Positions 55,131-62,356 of a stretch of 64,000 bases of DNA are shown one piece after another (the stretch's first letter is position 1; every line of letters begins with the position of its first letter). The notes under the pieces were generated by a model. The model was not told the origin of the DNA. It did not search any database and saw only the letters and a program-made list of their open reading frames with translations. A program made the position numbers and the translations under genes. This DNA is from Granulosicoccus sp045110475 (lineage in GTDB: Bacteria > Pseudomonadota > Gammaproteobacteria > Granulosicoccales > Granulosicoccaceae): positions 62,001 to 126,000 of the forward strand of contig JBGCGC010000012.1 in the NCBI GenBank assembly GCA_045110475.1, written 5' to 3'.

Positions 55131-56857
55131 GAACGATCCCCCAGTGGATCAGGTACTGTAATTACGGGCGCCTCAGCACGCTCCTGATCAACGTCATCCG
55201 GTTCGACACCCATAAGGCGAAGTGCATGTGACATGACCTCGGCAAATACCGGCGCAGCCACTGCTCCTCCAAAGTGTTCACCTGCCTTTGGATCATGCAC
55301 TACAACAACGATGGCCAATCGTGGATCACTGGCCGGGGCAAATCCTGCAAACAATGAAGCGTAACGATCCTCAGCATATCCGCCCGATTGAGAGCGATGA
55401 GCCGTACCGGTCTTGCCGGCAACGCGGTACCCCGGCACCTGCGCCCGTGTGCCAGACCCCTTGATGACCACCGATTCAAGCATGCTCCTGATATCACGTG
55501 CTATGGACACGTCGATCACGCGTTGGCCCGCCGCAGGTGTCTCGTTTTTCACGAAAGACACCGTCGGCATCACACCATCGTTAGCCAGTGCCGCATAAGC
55601 GCGAGTCAACTGTAGGGCTGTCGCCGAGATACCGTAACCGAACGATACACTGGCCTGCTCGGAGCGATGCCACAACGTAGGATGATTGAAATACCCTGCG
55701 ACCTCGCCGGGAAATTCGCTACCCGTCGGGTGACCGAATCCAAACTCATCAAATACGGACCACATTTGTTCCGGGACGAGCTGATTGGCAACCTTGCTGA
55801 TTCCGACGTTGCTGGATTTGGTGACAATACCGTTCAGATCCAGCCAGCCATAATCCTTGAAATCATTGATCTTGTACTTGCCGATCCGATAGTGCCCAGG
55901 CGATGTGTAGACAAGATCTTCCGGCTTGAAATCACCAGACTCAAGTGCGGCAGCAATGGTAAAAGGTTTCATTGTCGAACCGGGCTCAAACACATCGGTC
56001 ACGCCACGGTTGCGCTGACGCCCACCAGTCCGATCACTGAGACTATTGGGATTGTAACCAGGATAGTTAACCATCCCCAGTACTTCTCCAGTGCGGGTAT
56101 CCATCACCACAACAGAGCCACTTTCGGCATCGTGCTTGTCGATGGCCTCGCGCAACGCTTTGTCGGCAAAGTACTGGAGCTGACGATCGATGCTTAAATA
56201 CAGATCCTTACCGGTAACCGCAGGCTTGAGTACATTCAGCCCGGTGATCTCTCGACCAGTTCTGTCTTGCACAATACGACGCAACCCCGGCTCACCTGAC
56301 AGCCACTCGTCGTAAGCCATCTCCAAGCCTTCACGACCTTTGTCATCAATTCCCGTAAACCCGATGATGTGCGATGCAGCGGGACCACTCGGGTAATACC
56401 GCCGATATTCACGTTGTACTTCAAGTCCTTCAATATCCAGAGACTGGACACGAGCCACCAGCTCAGGAAGCACATGCCGTTTGACATACAGGAACTCGCG
56501 CCCCCAGCCATCGGCATCAGCAATTCGCTTGTTGAGTCTGTCACCATCAATATTGAGCAGTTGCGCTACCTTGAGCATTTTGCCGGGCTGTGTGGACAGC
56601 TTTTCCGGCACACCCCACAAGCTGTCTATGGGTGTACTGATTGCCAGGGGATCTCCGGATCGATCGAGCAGATCACCTCGATGTGCCGGTATTTCCACAG
56701 TACGCAGCTGACGGTTTGCACCCTCTGAACTCAAGTAATCATGTTCAAAAACTTGCAGGTAGGCGGCACGCCCGATCAGCACCAGCGCAAGCAGCGCAAA
56801 ACCTGCGATGACAACACCTCGGCGCCATGACCATCCTGTTGTGTTCGTAGCTGCCAT
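55127..56857 (-). CDS. ftsI: Septal transpeptidase FtsI (PBP3)
   Basis: FtsI cross-links septal peptidoglycan as FtsW polymerises it. The 576-residue class B penicillin-binding protein has one N-terminal membrane helix (VVIAGFALLALVLIGRAAYL), a dimerisation domain containing RGDLLDRSGDPLAIST, and the transpeptidase domain. The catalytic motifs are STMKPF (Ser-x-x-Lys), SSN (Ser-x-Asn) and KTGTAHR (Lys-Thr-Gly). It starts 2 bases after the ftsL stop and overlaps murE by 4 bases. Length is near the E. coli value (588). Confidence 0.97.
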   Translation of the reverse strand: MAATNTTGWSWRRGVVIAGFALLALVLIGRAAYLQVFEHDYLSSEGANRQLRTVEIPAHRGDLLDRSGDPLAISTPIDSLWGVPEKLSTQPGKMLKVAQLLNIDGDRLNKRIADADGWGREFLYVKRHVLPELVARVQSLDIEGLEVQREYRRYYPSGPAASHIIGFTGIDDKGREGLEMAYDEWLSGEPGLRRIVQDRTGREITGLNVLKPAVTGKDLYLSIDRQLQYFADKALREAIDKHDAESGSVVVMDTRTGEVLGMVNYPGYNPNSLSDRTGGRQRNRGVTDVFEPGSTMKPFTIAAALESGDFKPEDLVYTSPGHYRIGKYKINDFKDYGWLDLNGIVTKSSNVGISKVANQLVPEQMWSVFDEFGFGHPTGSEFPGEVAGYFNHPTLWHRSEQASVSFGYGISATALQLTRAYAALANDGVMPTVSFVKNETPAAGQRVIDVSIARDIRSMLESVVIKGSGTRAQVPGYRVAGKTGTAHRSQSGGYAEDRYASLFAGFAPASDPRLAIVVVVHDPKAGEHFGGAVAAPVFAEVMSHALRLMGVEPDDVDQERAEAPVITVPDPLGDRS

Positions 56858-56859
56858 CG

Positions 56860-57129
56860 TTAACGCACTATCATCACTGAGCCTTCAAGGCCCGGAAACA
56901 CCATATCAAGTGCCTCACGCGCCTGGCGCTCAACCAGACCATACTCGGAAAACGTACTCTCTTCGATTTGCAACTGACTCCATTGCACATCAAGCTCATC
57001 GATTATCAGGCGGTTACGACCAATCTCTGCATGAGCTTCCCGACTTAGGTGGGTGGTAAACACCACTCCCAAGGCTGTGCAAAAACACAGAGCAGTTAGC
57101 ACGAGCACACTGACAATCGTGCTGTTCAT
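56860..57129 (-). CDS. ftsL: Cell division protein FtsL
   Basis: FtsL is a small bitopic protein that forms a coiled coil with FtsB and activates FtsWI. The 89-residue product has one membrane helix (IVSVLVLTALCFCTALGVVF) and a periplasmic coiled-coil stretch (residues 32-65), followed by VERQAREALDMVFP, the usual FtsL motif region. The sequence is poorly conserved in the family, so position between rsmH and ftsI carries much weight. It overlaps rsmH by 4 bases. Confidence 0.88.
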   Translation of the reverse strand: MNSTIVSVLVLTALCFCTALGVVFTTHLSREAHAEIGRNRLIIDELDVQWSQLQIEESTFSEYGLVERQAREALDMVFPGLEGSVMIVR

Positions 57130-58076
57130 GACACTCTCTCCGCTATACGGAGCACGGCACTGCGCGAACGCGGGTTGTCCGCAAGCTCGGCCTCACTGGC
57201 CTTGACAGGTTTTCCTATGACTCGCCATGGATGATTATCCTGAACAGGCTGTGGAAGGTGACGCGGAATTTTCGGATCCGGAACCGGTTGCCGAAGGGCG
57301 CGTTTGACCAGCCTGTCTTCCAGGGAGTGGAATGTAATTACAGCAAGTCTGCCACCAACACGCAACACACTGGATGCTGCAGCCAACGCATCCCTGACCG
57401 CGTCAAGCTCACCGTTTATCTGAATGCGAATGGCCTGAAAGCTGCGTGTTGCAGGATGATGATGTCGTTCCCAGCGTGGATGAGCGGCCTTGATGATCTC
57501 GGCAAGCTCAAGGGTTCGGCTGATGGACTTTTTAGCGCGCGCCGCTACGATGGCAGCGCTGATACGCTTCGCGTACCGCTCTTCACCATACATTTTCAGT
57601 ACCTGCACAAGCTCGCCCTCACCCACAGTAGATATCCACTGCGCAGCGGAAACTCCACTACTCGGATCCATTCGCATGTCCAGATCGCCATCCCGGGAAA
57701 ATCCAAAACCGCGCTCGGCAACATCCAGCTGTGGAGACGACACACCCAGATCCATCAACAATCCATCGACTTCGCCCAACCAGCCATGCTCTTTCAGCAC
57801 CGCCTTCAAGTCGGCAAAGTTTGCCTGCCTGATCGAAAACCTTGTCTCTGCAGCGAAACGTGCCTGCGCATCGCTGACAGCCTCGGGATCCCTGTCCAAC
57901 GCCAGCAACTGCCCGGATTCTTGTAGCTGAGTCAGTAAATACCCACTGTGACCACCACGCCCATAGGTGGCGTCTACATAACGGCCCTGCTTGTTGATCG
58001 TCAAATTCTCGACGGCTTCGTGCATTAGCACGGGGACGTGACTTTGCTCTGGGGATGTCTGGACAGACTCAATCAT
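57126..58076 (-). CDS. rsmH: 16S rRNA (cytosine-1402 N4) methyltransferase RsmH
   Basis: RsmH (MraW) methylates C1402 of 16S rRNA in the decoding centre. The 316-residue protein has HVPVLMHEAVENL at the start, the SAM loop YVDATYGRGGHSGYLL, LLMDLGVSSPQLD, FSRDGDLDMRMD, the segment RSFQAIRIQINGELDAV, and VITFHSLEDRLVKR. Its ATG shares one base with the mraZ stop (TGATG), so translation is coupled. Confidence 0.97.
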   Translation of the reverse strand: MIESVQTSPEQSHVPVLMHEAVENLTINKQGRYVDATYGRGGHSGYLLTQLQESGQLLALDRDPEAVSDAQARFAAETRFSIRQANFADLKAVLKEHGWLGEVDGLLMDLGVSSPQLDVAERGFGFSRDGDLDMRMDPSSGVSAAQWISTVGEGELVQVLKMYGEERYAKRISAAIVAARAKKSISRTLELAEIIKAAHPRWERHHHPATRSFQAIRIQINGELDAVRDALAAASSVLRVGGRLAVITFHSLEDRLVKRALRQPVPDPKIPRHLPQPVQDNHPWRVIGKPVKASEAELADNPRSRSAVLRIAERVS

Positions 58077-58534
58077 CAGAGCGACAAATTCGACAGTTCT
58101 TCGGGCACGTCTGACATGTCAATGTCATCGTCATCACACAGGCCGAATTCGCGCTCCCAACGAGATTCGTCCCACAACTCGAACTTCTCTCCCTGACCCA
58201 CCAGCATGGCTTTCCGGTCTATACCGGCAAACGACCGTAACTCTGACGTCAACAACATTCTTCCGCTACCATCTAACTCAACCGGTGTTGCATAACCGAC
58301 ATACAGCCTTTGCAGCTTCTGAACTGCCTTGGATTTGATGTTCGGGGCGGCCATCAGTTTTTTTTCCAGTTCAATCCATGCATCCTTTGCATAAACGTTC
58401 AGACAACGCGCAGGAGAAGCTGTGACCACAAGTTCAACCACACCACTTTCGTCGAGGACATCTCTATGCGCCTTGGGCATGGCAACACGCCCTTTTGCAT
58501 CTACACTTAATTTTGTGAGACCCCGAAACCACAT
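58076..58534 (-). CDS. mraZ: Transcriptional regulator MraZ
   Basis: MraZ is the AbrB-fold repressor of its own division cluster. The 152-residue protein has two repeats: the first starts FRGLTKLSVDAKGRVAMPKAHR, the second ATPVELDGSGRMLLTSELRSF. The DAKGR and DGSGR strands are the DNA-binding signatures. It is the first gene of the cluster, and its upstream region carries a good sigma70 promoter with four MraZ boxes, so autoregulation is likely. Confidence 0.96.
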   Translation of the reverse strand: MWFRGLTKLSVDAKGRVAMPKAHRDVLDESGVVELVVTASPARCLNVYAKDAWIELEKKLMAAPNIKSKAVQKLQRLYVGYATPVELDGSGRMLLTSELRSFAGIDRKAMLVGQGEKFELWDESRWEREFGLCDDDDIDMSDVPEELSNLSL

Positions 58535-58550
58535 TGCTGACTACCCGTTT

Positions 58551-58585
58551 CCCCACAATTAACCACAAAACACCACTTATCCCCA
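58551..58585 (-). promoter_or_regulatory. MraZ operator: four 10-bp-spaced TGG boxes
   Basis: On the minus strand TGGGG (58585-58581), TGGTG (58575-58571), TGGTT (58565-58561) and TGGGG (58555-58551) recur at exactly 10-bp steps. This matches the known MraZ site of TGGGN repeats separated by 5 bases. The first box overlaps the end of the -10 element, and all lie before the mraZ ATG. Confidence 0.85.
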
Positions 58586-58613
58586 CTATACGACTCTGAT
58601 TTCACAGGGTCAA
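58585..58613 (-). promoter_or_regulatory. Sigma70 promoter of the division/wall cluster
   Basis: TTGACC (58613-58608) and TATAGT (58590-58585) are separated by exactly 17 bases. A start near 58578 would give a leader of about 44 bases to the mraZ ATG. Confidence 0.8.
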
Positions 58614-58935
58614 CGTAATTTCGTGCCTAAGCGTCTGTTTTTTCAAGAAAAGATCACTCGACAGTCAACTCACCGAACCTTTAACTATCAATGGCTTAGA
58701 TAGCTTTAATAGAATAATAGTGAGGAAGGAGCCCTATCTATTTAATAAATTGCAAGGCAATTGAGGATTGTTGCGTAATGTTTGCAATCGTTCAGGCCCC
58801 GAAAACGGGCTGGCAGCCCACCGGGCGCCCGACGCTGTACAGACGCCGCCCAAGCTAACGGTTACGGTCTACCACTCGGTGCAAGCCTGCCGATACCACT
58901 GTTGACTTAGCGCTGATGAAGGATCAGGGACCAGC
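58614..58935. other. Intergenic region with no recognised gene
   Basis: Between the mraZ promoter and the divergent zinc-finger gene lie about 320 bases. The half next to mraZ is AT-rich, the half next to the other gene GC-rich with short palindromes such as GGGCGCCC near 58830. No gene or known RNA is supported. Confidence 0.45.
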
Positions 58936-59733
58936 TTGAAACAGATACCCAACGAGAGCATCAAGAAGTGGGCGTACTCCAATAGCAACAAGCTATCGCA
59001 TCCGGTTTCCGTGGCGGCCGTATGTCCGAGTTGCACACTGAATGTTGTCTTCAATACGAAACGCAGACTTTACGACCCCAATCGCGATACCTCTTCGTGC
59101 TCATCGGATTGCTCAGCCTGTGGCGCAACCGTGCACTTCTGGGTTGTCGATATGGTGGCACACGCCAGACAGGATGGCGACGGAAATCCCGGCATATACA
59201 TGCTGCCAGCGCCGCACGAACACATGGACATGGACACCCATAAAGAGTCGATTCCCGATAGCGTCCTGCAATATTGCAAGACCGCGCAGGACATCTATTT
59301 CTCCGGCAATCTGATGGCAACCAATGTGCTGATGAAGACCGCCATGGAGACTATCTTTGACGACTTCCTGCCCGTTGGCAACAGTCGCACAGACTTGTCG
59401 ATGATGATCAGGGACTCGATCAGCACCATCAATCACAACGAACCTCTGGCCAAACTGTCTACGTCAACCAGAAAACACGGTGATCTGCACGAATTATTCA
59501 AAAGACATCATGGGACCAATCAGGAAACTGCCGATGCGATGATGCGGATGCTGGAAAACCTGATCATGTATCTCTACATTCTACCGGCCCGTTTCAAGGA
59601 TCTTGAGGAACGCTTTGCCGAACTCAAGGCAAGTGCCGATAATGAAACTGCCATTATTGCAGGTGACGTGGATTCTGATTCCGAAACAGACAGTCTTGAC
59701 TACGACGATGATCAGATAGAAGACGCAGCCTGA
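58936..59733 (+). CDS. Zinc-finger protein of unknown function (DUF4145-like helical region)
   Basis: The 265-residue protein has a zinc-ribbon-like set of cysteines near the start: C30-x2-C33, then C55, C59 and C62. The middle (about 110-220) is helical, with YFSGNLMATNVLMKTAMETIFDDFLP and LENLIMYLYILP, resembling the helical part of DUF4145 proteins. It ends in a strongly acidic tail (SDSETDSLDYDDDQIEDA). No ATG is available; a TTG at 58936 with an AGGGA upstream is the only start after the preceding in-frame stop. It stands alone between the mraZ promoter and rnpB. Its function is unknown. Confidence 0.65.
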   Translation: MKQIPNESIKKWAYSNSNKLSHPVSVAAVCPSCTLNVVFNTKRRLYDPNRDTSSCSSDCSACGATVHFWVVDMVAHARQDGDGNPGIYMLPAPHEHMDMDTHKESIPDSVLQYCKTAQDIYFSGNLMATNVLMKTAMETIFDDFLPVGNSRTDLSMMIRDSISTINHNEPLAKLSTSTRKHGDLHELFKRHHGTNQETADAMMRMLENLIMYLYILPARFKDLEERFAELKASADNETAIIAGDVDSDSETDSLDYDDDQIEDAA

Positions 59734-59822
59734 GCGGCAATATCACCAGTCTGGCTCTTCAAGGCTGAGGCCTGAAGACGCTGCGCGTCTTGCCTTGCAT
59801 CACCCGCCTTGTCTTGAAAAAA

Positions 59823-60196
59823 GGAGTTGGCCATAAGCCGGGTTCTGTCGAGGACTATCATTCATCTAGGCGCCATGTCACCATGACGCTCATGCGACCT
59901 ACCCAGGGACAGCGCGGACCACGCCTATGTCCCTCTATTTGGTCTTGCTCCAGACGGGGTTTACCATGCCATCGAATGTTGCCACCGATGCGGTGTGCTC
60001 TTACCACACCCTTTCACCCTTACCGGCAGTAATCTGTATTGCTACAGGCTAATGCTTAGGCGGTCTACTCTCTGCTGCACTTTCCGTAGGCTCACGCCCC
60101 CCAGGGATTACCTGGCGCCTTGTCCTGTGGAGCCCGGACTTTCCTCCCCTGACAACTGCTTGCGCAGATATCAGCAGCGATAGCCTGGCCAACTCC
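59823..60196 (-). ncRNA. rnpB: RNase P RNA (M1 RNA, class A)
   Basis: The minus strand reads as the catalytic RNA that matures tRNA 5' ends. The ends GGAGTTGGCC and GGCCAACTCC pair to form helix P1. The conserved core includes GAGGAAAGTCCGGGCTCC near the 5' side and ACAGAACCCGGCTTATGGCC at the 3' end. GGTAAACCCC and GGTAAGAGC elements are also present. Length is 374 bases, normal for class A. Six T directly follow the 3' end (59822-59817), consistent with termination after P1. Confidence 0.97.
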
Positions 60197-60280
60197 GAGC
60201 GCATGGTATCACTTGCCCATAGACACTATTACCAATTCAACAATATTCTTTATTGACTCAATGGCACTGACTGAAAACCC

Positions 60281-60333
60281 GTCATCCCCGCGCTGGTGAG
60301 GACCCCCAGTGCATTACACCAGTGCATTACACT
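60281..60333 (-). repeat. Dispersed short repeat copy C and 13-bp tandem duplication
   Basis: On the minus strand TGGGGGTCC...GGGGATGAC (60308-60281) resembles copies at 18746 and 34396. It abuts a tandem pair, AGTGCATTACACC (60308-60320) and AGTGCATTACACT (60321-60333), on the plus strand. Both lie in the gap between rnpB and the dipeptidase gene. Confidence 0.45.
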
Positions 60334-60418
60334 AGAAATCCTACTCATCAGGTAATGACTCGCACACGTTATTTTCCTGATTCAGCTCTATTCCTCTTTC
60401 ACCAAAGGACCAGCCCAC

Positions 60419-61486
60419 GTGACGCACATCCCAATCTTTGATGGCCACAACGACTTTCTGCTGCGACTTCTGAACAATCCAGCCAAACGGGACCACATCT
60501 GGTTACGCGGCGATGGTGAGGGCCATATGGATCTACCCCGAATGCGCAAAGGAGGATTCGCCGGAGGTTTTTTCGCCATCTACCTACCCTCGCCAGGTAC
60601 TGAGGACGGGTTTGACAGGGATGACATTATGGATCACCCGCCTTATGAATTGCCACTGCCCGAGGCGCTGGACATTAACTACGCCCAGCCCGTCGCCCTG
60701 TCGATGCTGGGCCACCTACTCTGGATGGAGCGAGTCAGTGAGGGTCAGTTCTGTATTTGCCGCAGCTATGCAGATGTCCGGAATAGCCTGCAAAGCGGAT
60801 CCATCGCTGCGATCATGCATATGGAAGGTGCAGAGGCCATAGGACCAGATCTTGATGCCTTGCACAGCTTCTACAACATGGGCCTTCGCTCGATTGGACC
60901 CGTTTGGAGCAGACCTACGGTGTTCGGCGATGGCGTGCCTTTGAAATTTCCGGGTAAGCCTGACATCGGCGCGGGCCTGACAAATGCAGGCAAAGACCTT
61001 ATAAGAGCCTGTAACGATCTTGGCATCATGATCGATCTTTCACATCTAAACGAGAAAGGCTTTGATGATGTGGCAAGCATTACCGATGCGCCCATGGTAG
61101 CAACACATTCCAATGCTCATGCCATAACCCCATCACCACGCAATCTGACCGACAGACAGCTATCCATCATTCGCGACACCGGCGGCATGGTCGGCTTGAA
61201 CTTTGCCACGATCTTTCTTCGACCCGACGGCCGACGTTCTGCCGATATGACGCTTGAGCCGGTAATGCGCCATCTTGACCATCTGATCGAACAGCTTGGC
61301 GAAGATCATGTCGGATTCGGATCTGACTTCGACGGAGCAACCGTACCGATGGGCATTGGCGATGTTGCAGGCTTACCCGTTCTGGTCAATGCACTGCGTG
61401 AGCACGGCTATTCAACCAGCCTGCTGAACAAGCTGTGTTGCGAAAACTGGTTGCACTTGCTGGAAAAGACGCTTAAAGACGGGTAG
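60419..61486 (+). CDS. Membrane dipeptidase (M19, renal dipeptidase family)
   Basis: The 355-residue zinc enzyme of the amidohydrolase superfamily would hydrolyse dipeptides. Visible metal and substrate motifs are IFDGHNDFLLR at the start, MHMEGAEAIG with the bridging Glu, the MIDLSHLNEKG histidine, ATHSNAHA, and HVGFGSDFDGA with the late Asp. No signal peptide is evident, so it is probably cytoplasmic despite its family name. The start is a GTG at 60419 with AAGGA 9 bases before. It converges with rsmI 18 bases away. Confidence 0.92.
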   Translation: MTHIPIFDGHNDFLLRLLNNPAKRDHIWLRGDGEGHMDLPRMRKGGFAGGFFAIYLPSPGTEDGFDRDDIMDHPPYELPLPEALDINYAQPVALSMLGHLLWMERVSEGQFCICRSYADVRNSLQSGSIAAIMHMEGAEAIGPDLDALHSFYNMGLRSIGPVWSRPTVFGDGVPLKFPGKPDIGAGLTNAGKDLIRACNDLGIMIDLSHLNEKGFDDVASITDAPMVATHSNAHAITPSPRNLTDRQLSIIRDTGGMVGLNFATIFLRPDGRRSADMTLEPVMRHLDHLIEQLGEDHVGFGSDFDGATVPMGIGDVAGLPVLVNALREHGYSTSLLNKLCCENWLHLLEKTLKDG

Positions 61487-61504
61487 CTGAAAGCATAGGC
61501 GTCT

Positions 61505-62356
61505 CTATTTCCCCTGTAGCGTCAGCGCTCGCTCGTAGGCGTCACGCTTGTTTATCGAAAAAATATCGGCGGCAGCCTTTGCAGCCGTTTTAACCGGCAG
61601 GTGCTCCAGCAACACACCCAGTGTTCGATCCAGCTCCAGAACAGCCTCTGCCCCCACCTCATTTGAAACAGGCTTGCCGGCTATAACGATGACGAACTCG
61701 CCTCGTTGTTGATTGGCATCGTTAGAAATCCTTGCCACAATGTCAGCGCTTGTACCCTGCAGAACAGTTTCAAAACGCTTGGTCAACTCACGCGCAATGC
61801 ATAGCTGACGCTCCTCACCAAATACGCTGCGGATGTCCTCTAGACAGTCGACGATACGATGCGGTGATTCGTACAGTACCACCGTGTGCATCAAACTGGC
61901 GAGTGGCTGTAGCCACGCTTTGCGCGCTCCCCGCTTATGCGGCGAAAAACCGACGAACTGGAATCTGTCCGTGGGCAAACCACTGACGCACAAGGCGGCT
62001 GTCAGTGCACACGCCCCCGGCACTGGCGAAACCTTGATGCCGGCCACCTGACACGCCCTGACCAGACGGAAACCCGGGTCGCTGATGAGTGGTGTGCCCG
62101 CATCGCTGATCAGGGCAGCGCTGTGTCCATCCTGCAAATACCCGAGCACAGCGTCCACTTGTGCCTGCTCATTGTGCTCGTGCAGAGCTGTAACCGGGGT
62201 ATCAATGCCATGATGTCTAAGCAGCGGTAAACTATGGCGTGTATCCTCTGCATATATCCGATTGACGCATCCCAGCACTTCAATGGCCCGAGCCGATATA
62301 TCTTCTCGATTGCCAATGGGCGTTGCCACAATGTACAAAACCTGTTCCGACGACAT
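61505..62356 (-). CDS. rsmI: 16S rRNA (cytidine-1402 2'-O) methyltransferase RsmI
   Basis: RsmI adds the 2'-O-methyl group to C1402, the same nucleotide RsmH modifies. The 283-residue tetrapyrrole-methylase-fold protein has LYIVATPIGNREDISARA at the start, EDTRHSLPLLRHHGI, ALISDAGTPLISDPGFRLV, and VSPVPGACALTAALCVSGLP. VLYESPHRIVDCLEDI and ISREL-like CIARELTKRFET complete it. The ATG at 62356 is preferred; the in-frame extension reaches into lpoA. Its start codon overlaps that of divergent lpoA. Confidence 0.96.
   Translation of the reverse strand: MSSEQVLYIVATPIGNREDISARAIEVLGCVNRIYAEDTRHSLPLLRHHGIDTPVTALHEHNEQAQVDAVLGYLQDGHSAALISDAGTPLISDPGFRLVRACQVAGIKVSPVPGACALTAALCVSGLPTDRFQFVGFSPHKRGARKAWLQPLASLMHTVVLYESPHRIVDCLEDIRSVFGEERQLCIARELTKRFETVLQGTSADIVARISNDANQQRGEFVIVIAGKPVSNEVGAEAVLELDRTLGVLLEHLPVKTAAKAAADIFSINKRDAYERALTLQGK

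Noticed and set aside
60197..60260. Promoter of rnpB
   Set aside because: AT-rich sequence lies upstream, but no -35/-10 pair with acceptable spacing to the mature 5' end could be picked out.
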